64,000 bases of DNA. Source: Watersipora subatra (Eukaryota > Bryozoa > Gymnolaemata > Cheilostomatida > Watersiporidae). How positions within the stretch are numbered: position 1 is the stretch's first letter; each line of letters starts with the position of its first letter. Below are positions 1 through 12,900 of the stretch, in pieces. Made by a program: the position numbers and the translations under genes. The notes below the pieces were generated by a model. That model was not told the DNA's origin and did not search any database. It was given only the letters and a program-made list of their open reading frames with translations. The stretch covers positions 63,521,248 through 63,585,247 of the forward strand of contig NC_088711.1 in the NCBI RefSeq assembly GCF_963576615.1, in the 5' to 3' direction.

Positions 1-221
1 ACGGCAGCTACATACAAGTAACCTGCAAACACAGCTAATTAGCTGTAAGTTACTATAGAATGTAAACTGCAAGCTAATCAAGGAGACACCATGAAATGAG
101 TTCAAGTGGAAGCGTCTGTAAGCATGAGAACATCGTCATAACTGAGAAATATGGTTAACAAACATGACATGAAACTGCAAAGATGTTGGTGCACCTGTGC
201 TATATTTAGAGATGAGCTTAC

Positions 222-657
222 ACAAAATTTTAACAGATTTTATCCGAAAGTATCAGACATTGTGTTATTCGTGATTGACTTTGATGTTTGAGATGATCTG
301 ACTGCTAGTATGTTTCAAGATTAAAATCGACAAAACTTGATCGCGGGTAAAACGCTTAGAAGAAAAATACATGCCAAAATGATGTCACTAGTTGCTCAGC
401 TGCTGTCTCTCATTATTGCTGCCGGCTATTGCATTTAGATAGCAGCATTATGGGTCTCTATTCTGTCAGCCTTCTCGCAACTATAGGCGTCGTAATCGCA
501 CTTTCGCTTGATCTGGGCGTTGTAACCACGATCAAGTTTTGTCGATTTTAATCCTTAAACATCCTGGTAGTCAGATCATCGCAAACATCAAAAGTAATTG
601 CAAATGACAAAAAATACTGATACTTTCTGATAAAATCTAGTGAAAATTTGCGCAAGT
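222..657. mobile_element. Long inverted-repeat non-autonomous element
   Basis: Arms of roughly 130 nt face each other: the left has GATTAAAATCGACAAAACTT followed by GATCGCGG at about 320-345, the right its reverse complement at about 520-555. The outer parts (TTTTATC-GAAAGTATCAG) also pair. The centre has no coding signal. A shorter relative with the same GATCGTGGGTAAAAC/ACGATCAAGTTTTG pairing sits at about 62780-62860. Confidence 0.6.
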
Positions 658-833
658 TTATTTTTCGGGAGCGTAAGCTATAATGCCCACTTGCTATAAT
701 GCCCACTTGCTATAATGCCCATTTGATAATACAATATGTAATCTGTCTTTATCTTGAAGGGAACAGGTAAAGATGAAGGATCAGTGATAAATTGGTGTGA
801 TCAATCTAACATATACAGCTAGTTAATTCTAAC

Positions 834-977
834 CATCTGTTGAGGTGAAAGTTTCTTCTTCAAGGCTGTAATAGGCTATAGCCGGGTCCTCAACCATTCC
901 TATGGCGAATTGGTCGCTTATATCGGGGAAGATAAATCCTTCAAAAGTGGCTAGTTCTACTATTTGCACTTTGAGAT
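834..977 (-). CDS. Adhesion GPCR-like gene, exon 12: transition into GAIN subdomain B
   Basis: Acceptor TTTTTGCAG; encodes DLKVQIVELATFEGFIFPDI, similar to the 'V-x-V...F-x-F-P' strand where GAIN subdomain B starts. The preferred 3' end is donor GATG/GTTAGA. Failure to splice there would give Gly then stop at 829-831. Confidence 0.55.
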
Positions 978-3900
978 CTGCAAAAATAGAGAATTACAAC
1001 TGTTTATAAGTTCCAATCAGGTTTCAACCGAGGTTAACATACATGGTTAACATACAAGGTTAACATACATGGTTAACATACAAGGTTAAGATATGAAATT
1101 AACATATGAGATAAGCATACGAGGTAAACATAAGAGGCTAACATACGAGATTAACATTCAAGGTTAACATATGAGGTTAATATACAAGGTTAACATACAA
1201 GGTTAACATACACGCTTAAGATATGAAATTAACATATGAGATGAGCATACGAGGTAAACATACGAGGCTAACATACGAGATTAACATTCAAGGTTAACAT
1301 ATGAGGTTAATATAAAAGGTTAACATACAAGGTTAACATAGACGCTTAAGATATGAAATTAACATATGTGGTGAGCATATGAGGTAAACATACGAGGCTA
1401 ACATACGAGATTCACATTCGAGGTTAACATATGAGGTTAACATACGAGGTTAACATACATGGTCAAGACATGAGATTAGCAAATGGGGTTAGCATACGAG
1501 GCGAACATACAAGGTAAGCATACAAGGATAAAAAGTTGCTAGATACATCTGAACCGTCGGTGTATCTGGTCATATCAGTTGACAAGTGTTACTAAAATGA
1601 ACCATCATATGACTTTCATCAAATAGTTTGAGTAGCAGGCAGAGTATCAGGCAGAGTAGCGAGCAGAATATCGGGCAGAGTAGCGGGTAGAGTAGCGGGC
1701 AGACTAGCGGGCAAAGTAGCGGGTAGAGTAGCGGGCAGAGTAGCGGGCAGAGTAGCGGGCAGAGTAGCGGGCAGAGTAGCGGGCAGAGTAGCGGGCAGGT
1801 AGCGAGCAGAGTAACGGGCAGAGTAGCGGACAGAATAGCGGACATAGTAGCGGGCAGAGTAGCGGGCAGAGTAGCGGGCAGAGTAGCGGGCAGAGTAGCG
1901 AGCAGAGTAGCGGGTAGAGTAGGGGACAGAGTAGCGGGCAGAGTAGCGGGCAGAGTAGCGGGCAGAGTAGCGGGCAGAGTAGCGGGCAGGTAGCGAGCAG
2001 AGTAACGGGCAGAGTAGCGGGCAGAGTAGCGGACAGAGTAGCGGGCAGAGTAGCGGACAGAGTAGCGGGCAGAGTAGCGAGCAGAGTAGCGGGTAGAGTA
2101 GGGGACAGAGTAGCGGGCAGAGTAGCGGGCAGAGTAGCGGGCAGAGTAGCGGGCAGAGTAGCGGGCAGAGTAGCGGACAGAGTAGCTGGCAGAGTAGCGG
2201 GCAGAGTAGCGGGCAGAGTAGCGGGTAGAGTAGCGGGCAGAGTAGCGGGCAGAGTAGCGAGTGGCTATCAGAAACAAGCACAAAGAAGAAGCTTACCTAT
2301 ATTTTGGAGAGACTTGCGATAAACAGAGTTCTGTGAGGATTCACTAATCTGGTGGTATCTCAGGCTAAGGACAAGCGCATAGACAAACTCTTCAATAAGC
2401 TGTAAAAGTTCATCGGACTCCTGACCGAGAGGCAGCGTCTTATTCCACCCGGCATCGTGCCTCCCGTCCATGAGGGTGTTGAGCACAGACAGGTGCAACT
2501 AAAGGTAAATGAAGAGCTCTGATTAAACAGTGATAACAGTGACATCACAACCCATTATGAAGTGAAGTAATCATATTTGTGTACTTGAACACTACATGAG
2601 TAGGCTAACAAGCCCACAATGAGCCATTCCAATAATGCACATTTATATCTGTTAGAACCAATTTGCTGCCTGTGAAAACCCCTGAAGAACAAACGAGATT
2701 TCAGTAGATAATAATTATACAGCTGTATATTCTATGGTTAATGTAGCAATCTATCGTTAATGTAACAGAGCAATTTATGCACACCTCTCTGGTATTTAGG
2801 AAGCCAGCTCACATCAGCTTTTACAACATGACAAGGACCTCTTCTGCTATTCTTATAACAGAGACATTATGACAAGGACCTCTTCTGCTATTCTTATAAC
2901 AGAGACAATATGACAAGGACCTTTTCTGCTATTCTTATAACAGAGACAATAATTTATGACAATGACCTCTTCTGCTGTTCTTATAATGAAGAAATTATGA
3001 CAAGGACCTCTTTTGCTACTCTTATAACAGAGACAATATGACAAGGACCTCTTCTGTTATTCTTATAACAGAGACAATATGACAAGGACCTCTTCTGCCA
3101 TTCTCACAACTGAGACAATATGACAAGGACTTCTTATTATAATATAAAGTTAACAAAAATAAAAACTTTTTTAATGAATTAATCAATTGATCTAAGAAAG
3201 TTTAGCCATTCTAAAGAACTTCATAGTCTAGAGAAATCTGTTCATATAAGAAAGTCTGAAACTGTAATACACACATTGAGGAGGGAGATGGTGTCATTAT
3301 AGCTCATAACCCGACCGGGTAATTTTTCCGAGTAGTACATCTGGTGCTCATCCCTAAGATGGTTGTTGATGAGCCGTTCTAGTTCGACTTTCTAAAATTA
3401 AAATATTTACGTTTAAGGTGGACATGCTTTAGCCTTGCAGTTGAATAGAAATTCAACTAGTTTCATGTAAAGAGAAACTGACAACTATCACGGAATTCAT
3501 GACTAAGCACCTGTAGAGACATGCCATGTCGAATCTAGCGAGTATGAAAATCACCCTTATCTAAAAGCTCTACAGCCATGCAATCAATGAATAAACCAAC
3601 AGCTGGCCGGAGTCTTACCTGCAGATGCAGGAGGGTAGACATGGAGCTGATAGTAACAGATATCTCTACTGGATTTGCATATGTCCATGTTCTGGTGTGG
3701 TTACTGAGCAGAGAAAGCAAAGAGTGTACAAACCGTTCATCAAATGATTTGCCAGCATTAGTTTCATATGACTTGACCTAAAGGAATGTAAGATGAGATT
3801 GAAGCAACAGCATACCGAGTAACTTCAATGTAAGAGTGTGTTTTGTATCCAGATATTTACAGTACAGCATATACTCGCAGTTATACAAAAACTGGTAAAC

Positions 3901-6900
3901 TTGTTCATAGACTCTACTGTATCACTTCTAACCAAAATAAGTACACCATTAAATACGGGATAGTCTGAGTGACATCCATCTTTCATCAAGCGGTCAGTTA
4001 TTTAATGAATTTTCTCTACTGCTTTCTATCCTGAAGTACCTCTATAGATGCCTTTTTATCAATACTAATTTAACTAAATCATTGCCTACTGAAATCAAAC
4101 GTGTAATTTTTCACTTTTGTTCACGCTCCTCCATTGATATTCTCACTGTACGGTGTCTTTCAGAAGTCTCAGAAAATGTCTGTAAAAGCACGAGCACCAC
4201 TTGATAACCACTGAGTTCCATGGTTGTCTGTAGAAGCATGAACACCTCTTAATAACCACTGAGTTCCATGGTTGTCTGTAGAAGCATGAGCACCACTTGA
4301 TATCCACTGAGTTCCATGGTTGTCAGTAGAAGCATGAACACCACTTGATAACCACTGAGTTCCATGGTTGTCTGTAGAAGCACGAGCACCTCTTGATATC
4401 CACTGAGTTCCATGGTTGTCTGTAGAAGCACGAGCACCTCTTGATAACCACTGAGTTCCATGGTTGTCTGTAGAAGCACGAGCACCCCTTGATAACCACT
4501 GAGTTCCATGGTTGTCTGTAGAAGCACGAGCACCTCTTGATAACCACTGAGTTCCATGGTTGTCTGTAAAAGCACGAGCACCCCTTGATAACCACTGAGT
4601 TCTATGGTTGTCTGTAGAAGCATGAACACCTCTTAATAACCACTGAGTTCCATGGTTGTCTGTAGAAGCACGAGCACCACTTGATAACCACTGAGTTCCA
4701 TGGTTGTCTGTAGAAGCATGAACACCTCTTAATAACCACTGAGTTCCATGGTTGTCTGTAAAAGCACGAGCACCCCTTGATAACCACTGAGTTCCATGGT
4801 TGTCTGTAGAAGCATGAACACCTCTTGATATCCACTGAGTTCTATGGTTGTCTGTAGAAGCACGAGCACCTCTTGATATCCACTGAGTTCCATGGTTGTC
4901 TGTAGAAGCACGAGCACCACTTGATAACCACTGAGTTCCATGGTTGTCTGTAGAAGCATGAGCACCTCTTGATAACCACTGAGTTCCATGGTTGTCTGTA
5001 GAAGCACGAGCACCTCTTGATACCCACTGAGTTCCATGGTTGTCTGTAGAAGCATGAGCACCACTTGATAACCACTGAATTCCGTGGTTGTCTGTAGAAG
5101 CATGAGCACCTCTTGATACCCACTGAGTTCCATGGTTGTCTGTAGAAGCACGAGCACCACTTGATAACCACTGAGTTCCATGGTTGTCTGTAGAAGCACG
5201 AGCACCTCTTGATAACCACTGAGTTCCATGGTTGTTTGTAGAAGCACGAGCACCTTTTGATAACCACTGAGTTCTATGGTTGTCTGTAGAAGCACGAGCA
5301 CCTCTTAATAACCACTGAGTTTCATGGTTGTCTGTAGAAGCACGAGCACTTCTTGATAACCACTGAGTTCTATGGTTGTCTGTAGAAGCGCGAGCACCTC
5401 TTGATAACCACTGAGTTCTATGGTTGTCTGTAGAAGCACGAGCACCTCTTAATAACCACTGAGTTTCATGGTTGTCTGTAGAAGCACGAGCACCTCTTGA
5501 TAACCACTGAGTTCCATGGTTGTCTGTAGAAGCATGAGCACCACTTGATAACCACTGAGTTCCATGGTTGTCTGTAGAAGCATGAGCACCACTTGATAAC
5601 CACTGAGTTCCATGGTTGTCTGTAGAAGCACGAGCACCTCTTGATAACTACTGAGTTCTATGGTTGTCTGTAGAAGCACGAGCACCTCTTAATAACCACT
5701 GAGTTTCATGGTTGTCTGTAGAAGCACGAGCACCTCTTGATAACCACTGAGTTCCATGGTTGTCTGTAGAAGCACGAGCACCTCTTGATAACTACTGAGT
5801 TCTATGGTTGTCTGTAGAAGCACGAGCACCTCTTAATAACCACTGAGTTTCATGGTTGTCTGTAGAAGCATGAGCACCACTTGATAACCACTGAGTTCCA
5901 TGGTTGTCTGTAGAAGCATGAGCACCACTTGATAACCACTGAGTTCCATGGTTGTCTGTAGAAGCATGAGCACCTCTTGATAACCACTGAGTTTCATGGT
6001 TGTCTGTAGAATCACGAGTACCTCTTGATATCCACTGAGTTCCATGGTTGTCTGTAGAAGCACGAGCACCTCTTAATAACCACTGAGTTTCATGGTTGTC
6101 TGTAGAAGCACGAGCACCTCTTGATAACCACTGAGTTCCATGGTTGTCTGTAGAAGCACGAGCACCTCTTGATAACCACTGAGTTCTATGGTTGTCTGTA
6201 GAAGCACGAGTACCTCTTAATAACCACTGAGTTTCATGGTTGTCTGTAGAAGCATGAGCACCCCTTGATAACCACTGAGTTCCATGGTTGTCTGTAGAAG
6301 CATGAGCACCACTTGATATCCACTGAGTTCCATGGTTGTCTGTAGAAGCACGAGCACCACTTGATAACCACTGAGTTCCATGGTTGTCTGTAGAAGCATG
6401 AGCACCTCTTGATATCCACTGAGTTCCATGGTTGTCTGTAGAAGCATGAGCACCACTTGATATCCACTGAGTTCCATGGTTGTCTGTAGAAGCACGAGCA
6501 CCTCTGGATAACCACTGAGTTTCATGGTTGTCTGTAGAAGCATGAGCACCTCTTGATAACCACTGAGTTCCATGGTTGTCTGTAGAAGCACGAGCACCTC
6601 TTGATATCCACTGAGTTCCATGGTTGTCTGTAGAAGCACGAGCACCACTTGATAACCACTGAGTTCCATGGTTGTCTGTAGAAGCACGAGCACCTCTTGA
6701 TAACCACTGAGTTCCATGGTTGTCTGTAGAAGCACGAGCACCACTTGATAACCACTGAGTTCCATGGTTGTCTGTAGAAGCATGAGCACCTCTTGATAAC
6801 CACTGAGTTTCATGGTTGTCTGTAGAATCACGAGTACCTCTTGATATCCACTGAGTTCCATGGTTGTCTGTAGAAGCACGAGCACCTCTGGATAACCACT

Positions 6901-9900
6901 GAGTTTCATGGTTGTCTGTAGAAGCATGAGCACCACTTGATATCCACTGAGTTCCATGGTTGTCTGTAGAAGCACGAGCACCACTTGATAACCACTGAGT
7001 TCCATGGTTGTCTGTAGAAGCATGAGCACCTCTTGATAACCACTGAGTTTCATGGTTGTCTGTAGAATCACGAGTACCTCTTGATATCCACTGAGTTCCA
7101 TGGTTGTCTGTAGAAGCACGAGCACCTCTGGATAACCACTGAGTTTCATGGTTGTCTGTAGAAGCATGAGCACCACTTGATAACCACTGAGTTCCATGGT
7201 TGTCTGTAGAAGCATGAGCACCACTTGATAACCACTGAGTTCCATGGTTGTCTGTAGAAGCACGAGCACCACTTGATATCCACTGAGTTTCATGGTTGTC
7301 TGTAGAAGCACAAGCACTTCTTGATAACCACTGAGTTTCATGGTTGTATACTTGTACTAGTTTATACTTGTATGGGATGTTGATCGCTAACAGGATTTTA
7401 GTAGACGATGAATAGAATAGGCTACAAACAATAACTCTACAAAACTCCATTGTTAATCTTCCATTGTTTAACTGAGTTCAGAATCTAGAATCAGTATATG
7501 TTTAATTATTTAGTTATAGTGTTCAAACGACTCTAAAATAACTTTGGGAAATTCCAGAATGAAATACTTCTTGCCTGAATCTGGTAATCTGATAGGCTAC
7601 TACTACTACTACAACCTGTATTTCTTGCACTCTTGTACCACCTTAGAACATCTACAATGAAATCTCTGATAATGCTATATGGTGCCTGTGACTGTTCAAC
7701 TCATTCAATCTTGTAGTAGGAGAGGGAGACAAACCAACCGCACTTTGATACTCTTAGGTTAGATTATCCTAGCAGATTCGATTTAGCTGAAGATGAAAGT
7801 TGGACCAATTGGAGAGAGTGAAATGGATTAATACAGAACTGCTGGTTGATTAGCTAAACAACTGAGAATTGAACAAATAATCAAATGTGCCTTCTAGTCT
7901 AAACCAAACCATCTGAAGCTATAACATCACAAAAAGCAGCAAACATGTATACAAACAGCACATGAAGTTTAACTGCGATTGTAAGCATAATGCTCATCTA
8001 TCCAACATTAAGCCTCAAAGTAATGCATACATTTGAGGTTAAGGTAGGGACGGTGTCGTTAAACAGAAACCTTTTGACAACTTATTTACATCTCAATAGG
8101 AAATACACGAGGTTTGACGAATTTGTAGATCATTTTTTACTGTCCACTTTACACTGCTTAGTTGTTCGTTCAGCTACTATCTTTTGCTGTTATGTTATGT
8201 TTGTAGTCCAAATGCTCATTATATGTCCAAATGCTCATTATATGTCCAAATGCTCATTATATATTGCATCTGTAATACTTTTTGAATAACGCTGAGAGAT
8301 GTAGTATTAATGTCATTTTGTCATGAATGTCGATTATCACAATAAATAATGTAATAAAATATTTAAAAAAATTTACTCGTTCGGTTATAATATTGAATCA
8401 GTTTTTTTCACACTTTGGAAAAATTAAGGAGTAGAGCATGTCCGGTCTTCTTCTGATAAGCTACATCCGGAATTTCTTTACAATTGTGGTTAATCATGAA
8501 ACATTCATGTTTAAAAATTATGTTTCAGGGTTATGCTACCTGATATGAACAGTTACAAGCAGAGTCTAAATGCCCTTAATGCTGAGGAGCTAAATGTGTT
8601 TTTAGATATTCGCTGTCAAAGATACTGAAATCGTATCTCCAATCGGCCTGATCATTCATTAAATTTTTACTTCCCCAAAAAACTACTACACTTTATACCA
8701 GACACAAACACTTTGCCGATTTACATTATAAAACAGAGTTATGGAAAATGAGGTTTGTCTTTCAATACATATAATTTACATCAATATTCTTTGTTTTTGT
8801 CTACTGATCTAATTTGCTCTAAATACCATTGACCGGTGTAAATAAAGTTTATATCTATCATATCCATAATGTAACTATAAATAACACTACTTGGAAATTG
8901 AAAAACAATCAGACTAAGTCGAAATCTTTAGTAAACCTTTGTTTAAATAGGCTGATCAAAACAAAGGCTCATTCCTTTCTGCTCTTCTCACCTTCCGAGA
9001 GAAAGTCCTAAAAAAAGGAGAGAGACAGGCATCCATCTGAGGCTCTCCCCAAATGCCGACTTTATCAGAACTCGACTCACACGATCTGTTTGCCATCGCT
9101 AAAAAAGACACTAAGTCGACTTAACAGCTTGATAACGACATTCGAAGTCCGAGAGTTGCTGGCCAAGTGCCAAGTGCCAAGTGCTGACATATAATTTAAC
9201 ATACCTTAAAATAAACTAAAGTACCGTGTTTATCCGAGCAAAATGCGCAAAACTTTGTACAAATTTTTAATAAAAAATTAAGACATCACAGACAAATATT
9301 ATAGACGAGTAAATAGAGACAGCCACATAGCATGCTGTTGCATCAAGACTGCTCATTCTAGCTACAGTACACAGTGTAACCATGTTTCAAAGCAAGGTGT
9401 AAAACAAGTTTTCATAGCAACTTTACATAATGGTTATATGGTTTCTTGCTTTGAATACAGAACAATGCAACTGTTATTTCGCATGCGCTTGTTCTTGTTA
9501 GCGTGCCCTTAGCCACCTTGCTGATAAAGGATGCTCCACCTATCTACCGCATGTTGTCAATAAATTTATTATTACAACCCCATGTCTTCAACAATAGTTT
9601 AGTAGCTGATACTTATTATAAGTCTTCAACAGTAATTGTTACTTATTCTAAGTTTGACCAAGAAAAAATGGTCAATAAAATGGGTACCAATTTTCATTCA
9701 AAACTCAAAGAAGCATGTTATACTTGAATAAATATAGTGGATATGATGCAGACAAAGGAAGGCACCAAGGCTATACAACATACAGCTTTTGTTGGCAAAT
9801 AGGTGAATAATTTTTTGCTGTTAAACAGAGAACAGTCAACGAGCAGGAGCAGTTATTGAAAATGTGAAGCTTTGGTTTCACATTTCAGAAAATTTGATGT

Positions 9901-12900
9901 GGAAGTTTAAGTTTAGAAAATAGAAGTCTCATTTTATGTTGAATGTTGGTAGATGAATAACTACGCATAATCTGAAAAAAAATAGAAAATTATCTTTTCA
10001 ATATTTTTATATCTACTGAAAGTGAGAGCTGGCTTTTACAATAAACAATATTTCATTTAGTTGCGGCATCAAATCCACAGGAAATATATTTTAGCCACAG
10101 AGCTCACACGCTGATTACCCTATGACCCAGGGTACACATAGTTTCAGTAATGCTAGATATAAGCCAAGACTTACGTATGTCTGTTCTGTTATCTGATGTG
10201 TCGACACCAGGACACGGATTTCTAACAATAGCCAAAGAACCATCTTCTGGCTCAGCCTTTGTCCTTCCCCACCGGACACTCTCTCTGATCTCCTGCTTAC
10301 ATTGCACACCTTAAATAGGAGCAGCCAAGCTAAACTCCAAAGAAAAGACTGTGAAGTTGTCCTCTTTATATTCAATCATATATGCTTTATTTAGCTAAGT
10401 GAGTGCAAGGTTAGCAATACACAAAGTATTGTAATCCGTAGACAGAGTAATACCACTGAGGGATCGGAAATGGAACCACTATGGCCTACTTAAGCATCCG
10501 GTAGCTTTACTCACTCCACACATGGCTCTCTGAGTGTGAAGTATTTTATAACGATGACGAAGTATCCACTTTATAAAACTGGGAAGCAAAATATGCTAGT
10601 TCTTAGGCTAATTACAGCAGCTCCATTTCAGGCGGAAAATTTAATGATTTGTTTCCTGTACACACATAGGTTATCTCAGAGCACAGCAAAACAGGTATAA
10701 AAGTACCATAAACGGCCTATTCATGCTCCCTCAGTGAAACTACTTTCCCTATACCATGCTCAACTAAAGAAAACCAAGGGCGAATGACTGAGCCAATAAC
10801 AGGCCATTGTAACAAGTTGATCACAGGCTACACCTACAAAACACCAAGATGTTGCTATAAGCAATCAAAGCTATTCTTACAAGGAACCTCAGGCTATTAT
10901 TACCTATCACGAAGCTGCAGTATTTGTCACATGTCTCCAGGGCCTCAGCTTTGCTGAAGCAGTGATGGCTGATATCGATCCCTGATGGCCAGCGTAACCT
11001 CGCAGTTCCTCTTGTGCCTTCTCTCAGGTCGACCCACTCGACTCCATTTCCGCAGTGCGTGAAGGAACAATCTGATTGAAGTACACTCAGCTCCTCAGGC
11101 GTGAACACGTCACGCCAAATGTTGAAATGAGCGAGATTGCCTACGGCAGGTCACATGAGAGACTGATTATGTTGTATCAGTTTGTGTAATGCTTAGATAG
11201 TCCTTTGTAGCCGAATAAAAACTATTAAATAGTAAATAGTACCTGTATGTACTTAAAAATGGATTAATTTTGGCTGAGAAAAGCAAGCAAAGCGTGTCTC
11301 GAAGGTTTCATTCTCTCCTCATGTAAAGCCCAGAAATATGAAATACAAATAACAGCTAAGGAGACTCTTAGCTCAATCAAATGTTATAGAAAGGATTACG
11401 CGTAACAAAAAACCTAAAAACCATAAAAAAAATAATTTGTCTCTCGGTATGCCTACACCCTGCTTGTAATGGCTTCCTGCACCTATTAACAGCTTTGGAA
11501 CACTACGCACTACCTGCTATTGAATAGTTCCCTGTATTCACCACCTGCTATGGATGAAATACCTGCACACACTACCTGCCATGAAATAGTTACCTGCATA
11601 CCCTACATGTTATGGAAAAGATACTTACACACACTACCTGCCATGGAATAGTTACTGCACACGCTACCTGCTATGGATGAGATCCCTGCACACACTACCT
11701 GCCACGAAATAGTTACTTGCACACACTCCTTGCTATGGAAAAGATACCTACATGCACTACCTGCCTTGAAATAATTACTGCACACGCTACCTGCTATGGA
11801 TGAGATACCTGCACACGCTACCTTCTATAGATTAGATACCTGCTATGGGGTGATGACACTGACCTACATAAGCAGCAGAAAGGTTGTATATGTTGTTCTC
11901 ATCAGGTGAGTCCTGCCCCAGGACCATATAACCATTGGACTCGATATCTTGGTTTCTGGACACAAGCTGAATTGCACCCTTAGATTGTAACCTTGTCTTG
12001 TTGAGGTATACATTCAGCTCACCTAAACATCAGTAAATATAATCAGTGGATATCCATGAGTTATGTATGGCTAAGTCTGTGAGTTGTGAAGGGTGTAGAG
12101 TGAGGTAGCTATCATCTTTTTGACCTTTGCATAAAAAAATATACAAATATACAAATAAAATGCTACCCACATTCATCTACCTCGGAAATAACTTCTTTAA
12201 TTCAGATTTTTTTCAAATTATTTTGAAAATTGCCGAATTGCCGAATTTTGTCAAGTTGAATAAATTGAACATTCATAAATTAGCAACTGCATAGGCTTTT
12301 GATGAAAGCTTAATTTAATCCACCAGGTGTAGACAACACCTAATCAACCAGGTGTAGACAACACCTAATCAAACAGGTTTAGACAATACCTCACTTGCCA
12401 GATGGAAAATAATCAGTACAGTATATCTTTTCACGAATTGGCGGACCTAGGCGTAATAAAGTCTTTGTCTAGATTTGAGGTATTTTGTTACGGCTGGTCT
12501 AGACGTTGTTAGTCATTTTTATTATTTTTCATCACAAGGGAGAAAAATTCTGTGATGAATTTTTCTCACTTATAAAAAGTATGTAAATTAGCATATTTTA
12601 CATTTACATATTTAGCATATTTACTTAGCAAAAACCTCAAATGGGGTTAGGGGTTTGTGTATCTGCATGATGACTAAAAATCTCATGAACAATTGAGTGT
12701 GACTTTTAAAAAATTGTGGTAAAACCTAAGGATTTAAAATCGCTTAGCAATTACCTCAAATCTGAGCAGATTACGCCTAGATTTGAGGTCTTCCAATGCA
12801 TGATGCACTGAAAATAGCTCTTAATCGATAGAGTGGAGACAGCACAACATTTATCAGACTGATGCAAATATGCAAAGGTTTTATACAGTCTAATGTGTAT

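Noticed and set aside
1570-2283. Overlapping frames rich in ARYS or PLLC repeats
   Set aside because: Artefacts of the 12-bp array in a receptor intron.
4177-7347. CRISPR-like array
   Set aside because: Units are contiguous without unique spacers and the DNA is clearly eukaryotic.
5792-7450. 552-codon open frame and overlapping long frames on the minus strand
   Set aside because: All lie in the 48-bp array; several frames are open at once because the unit is a multiple of three without stops.
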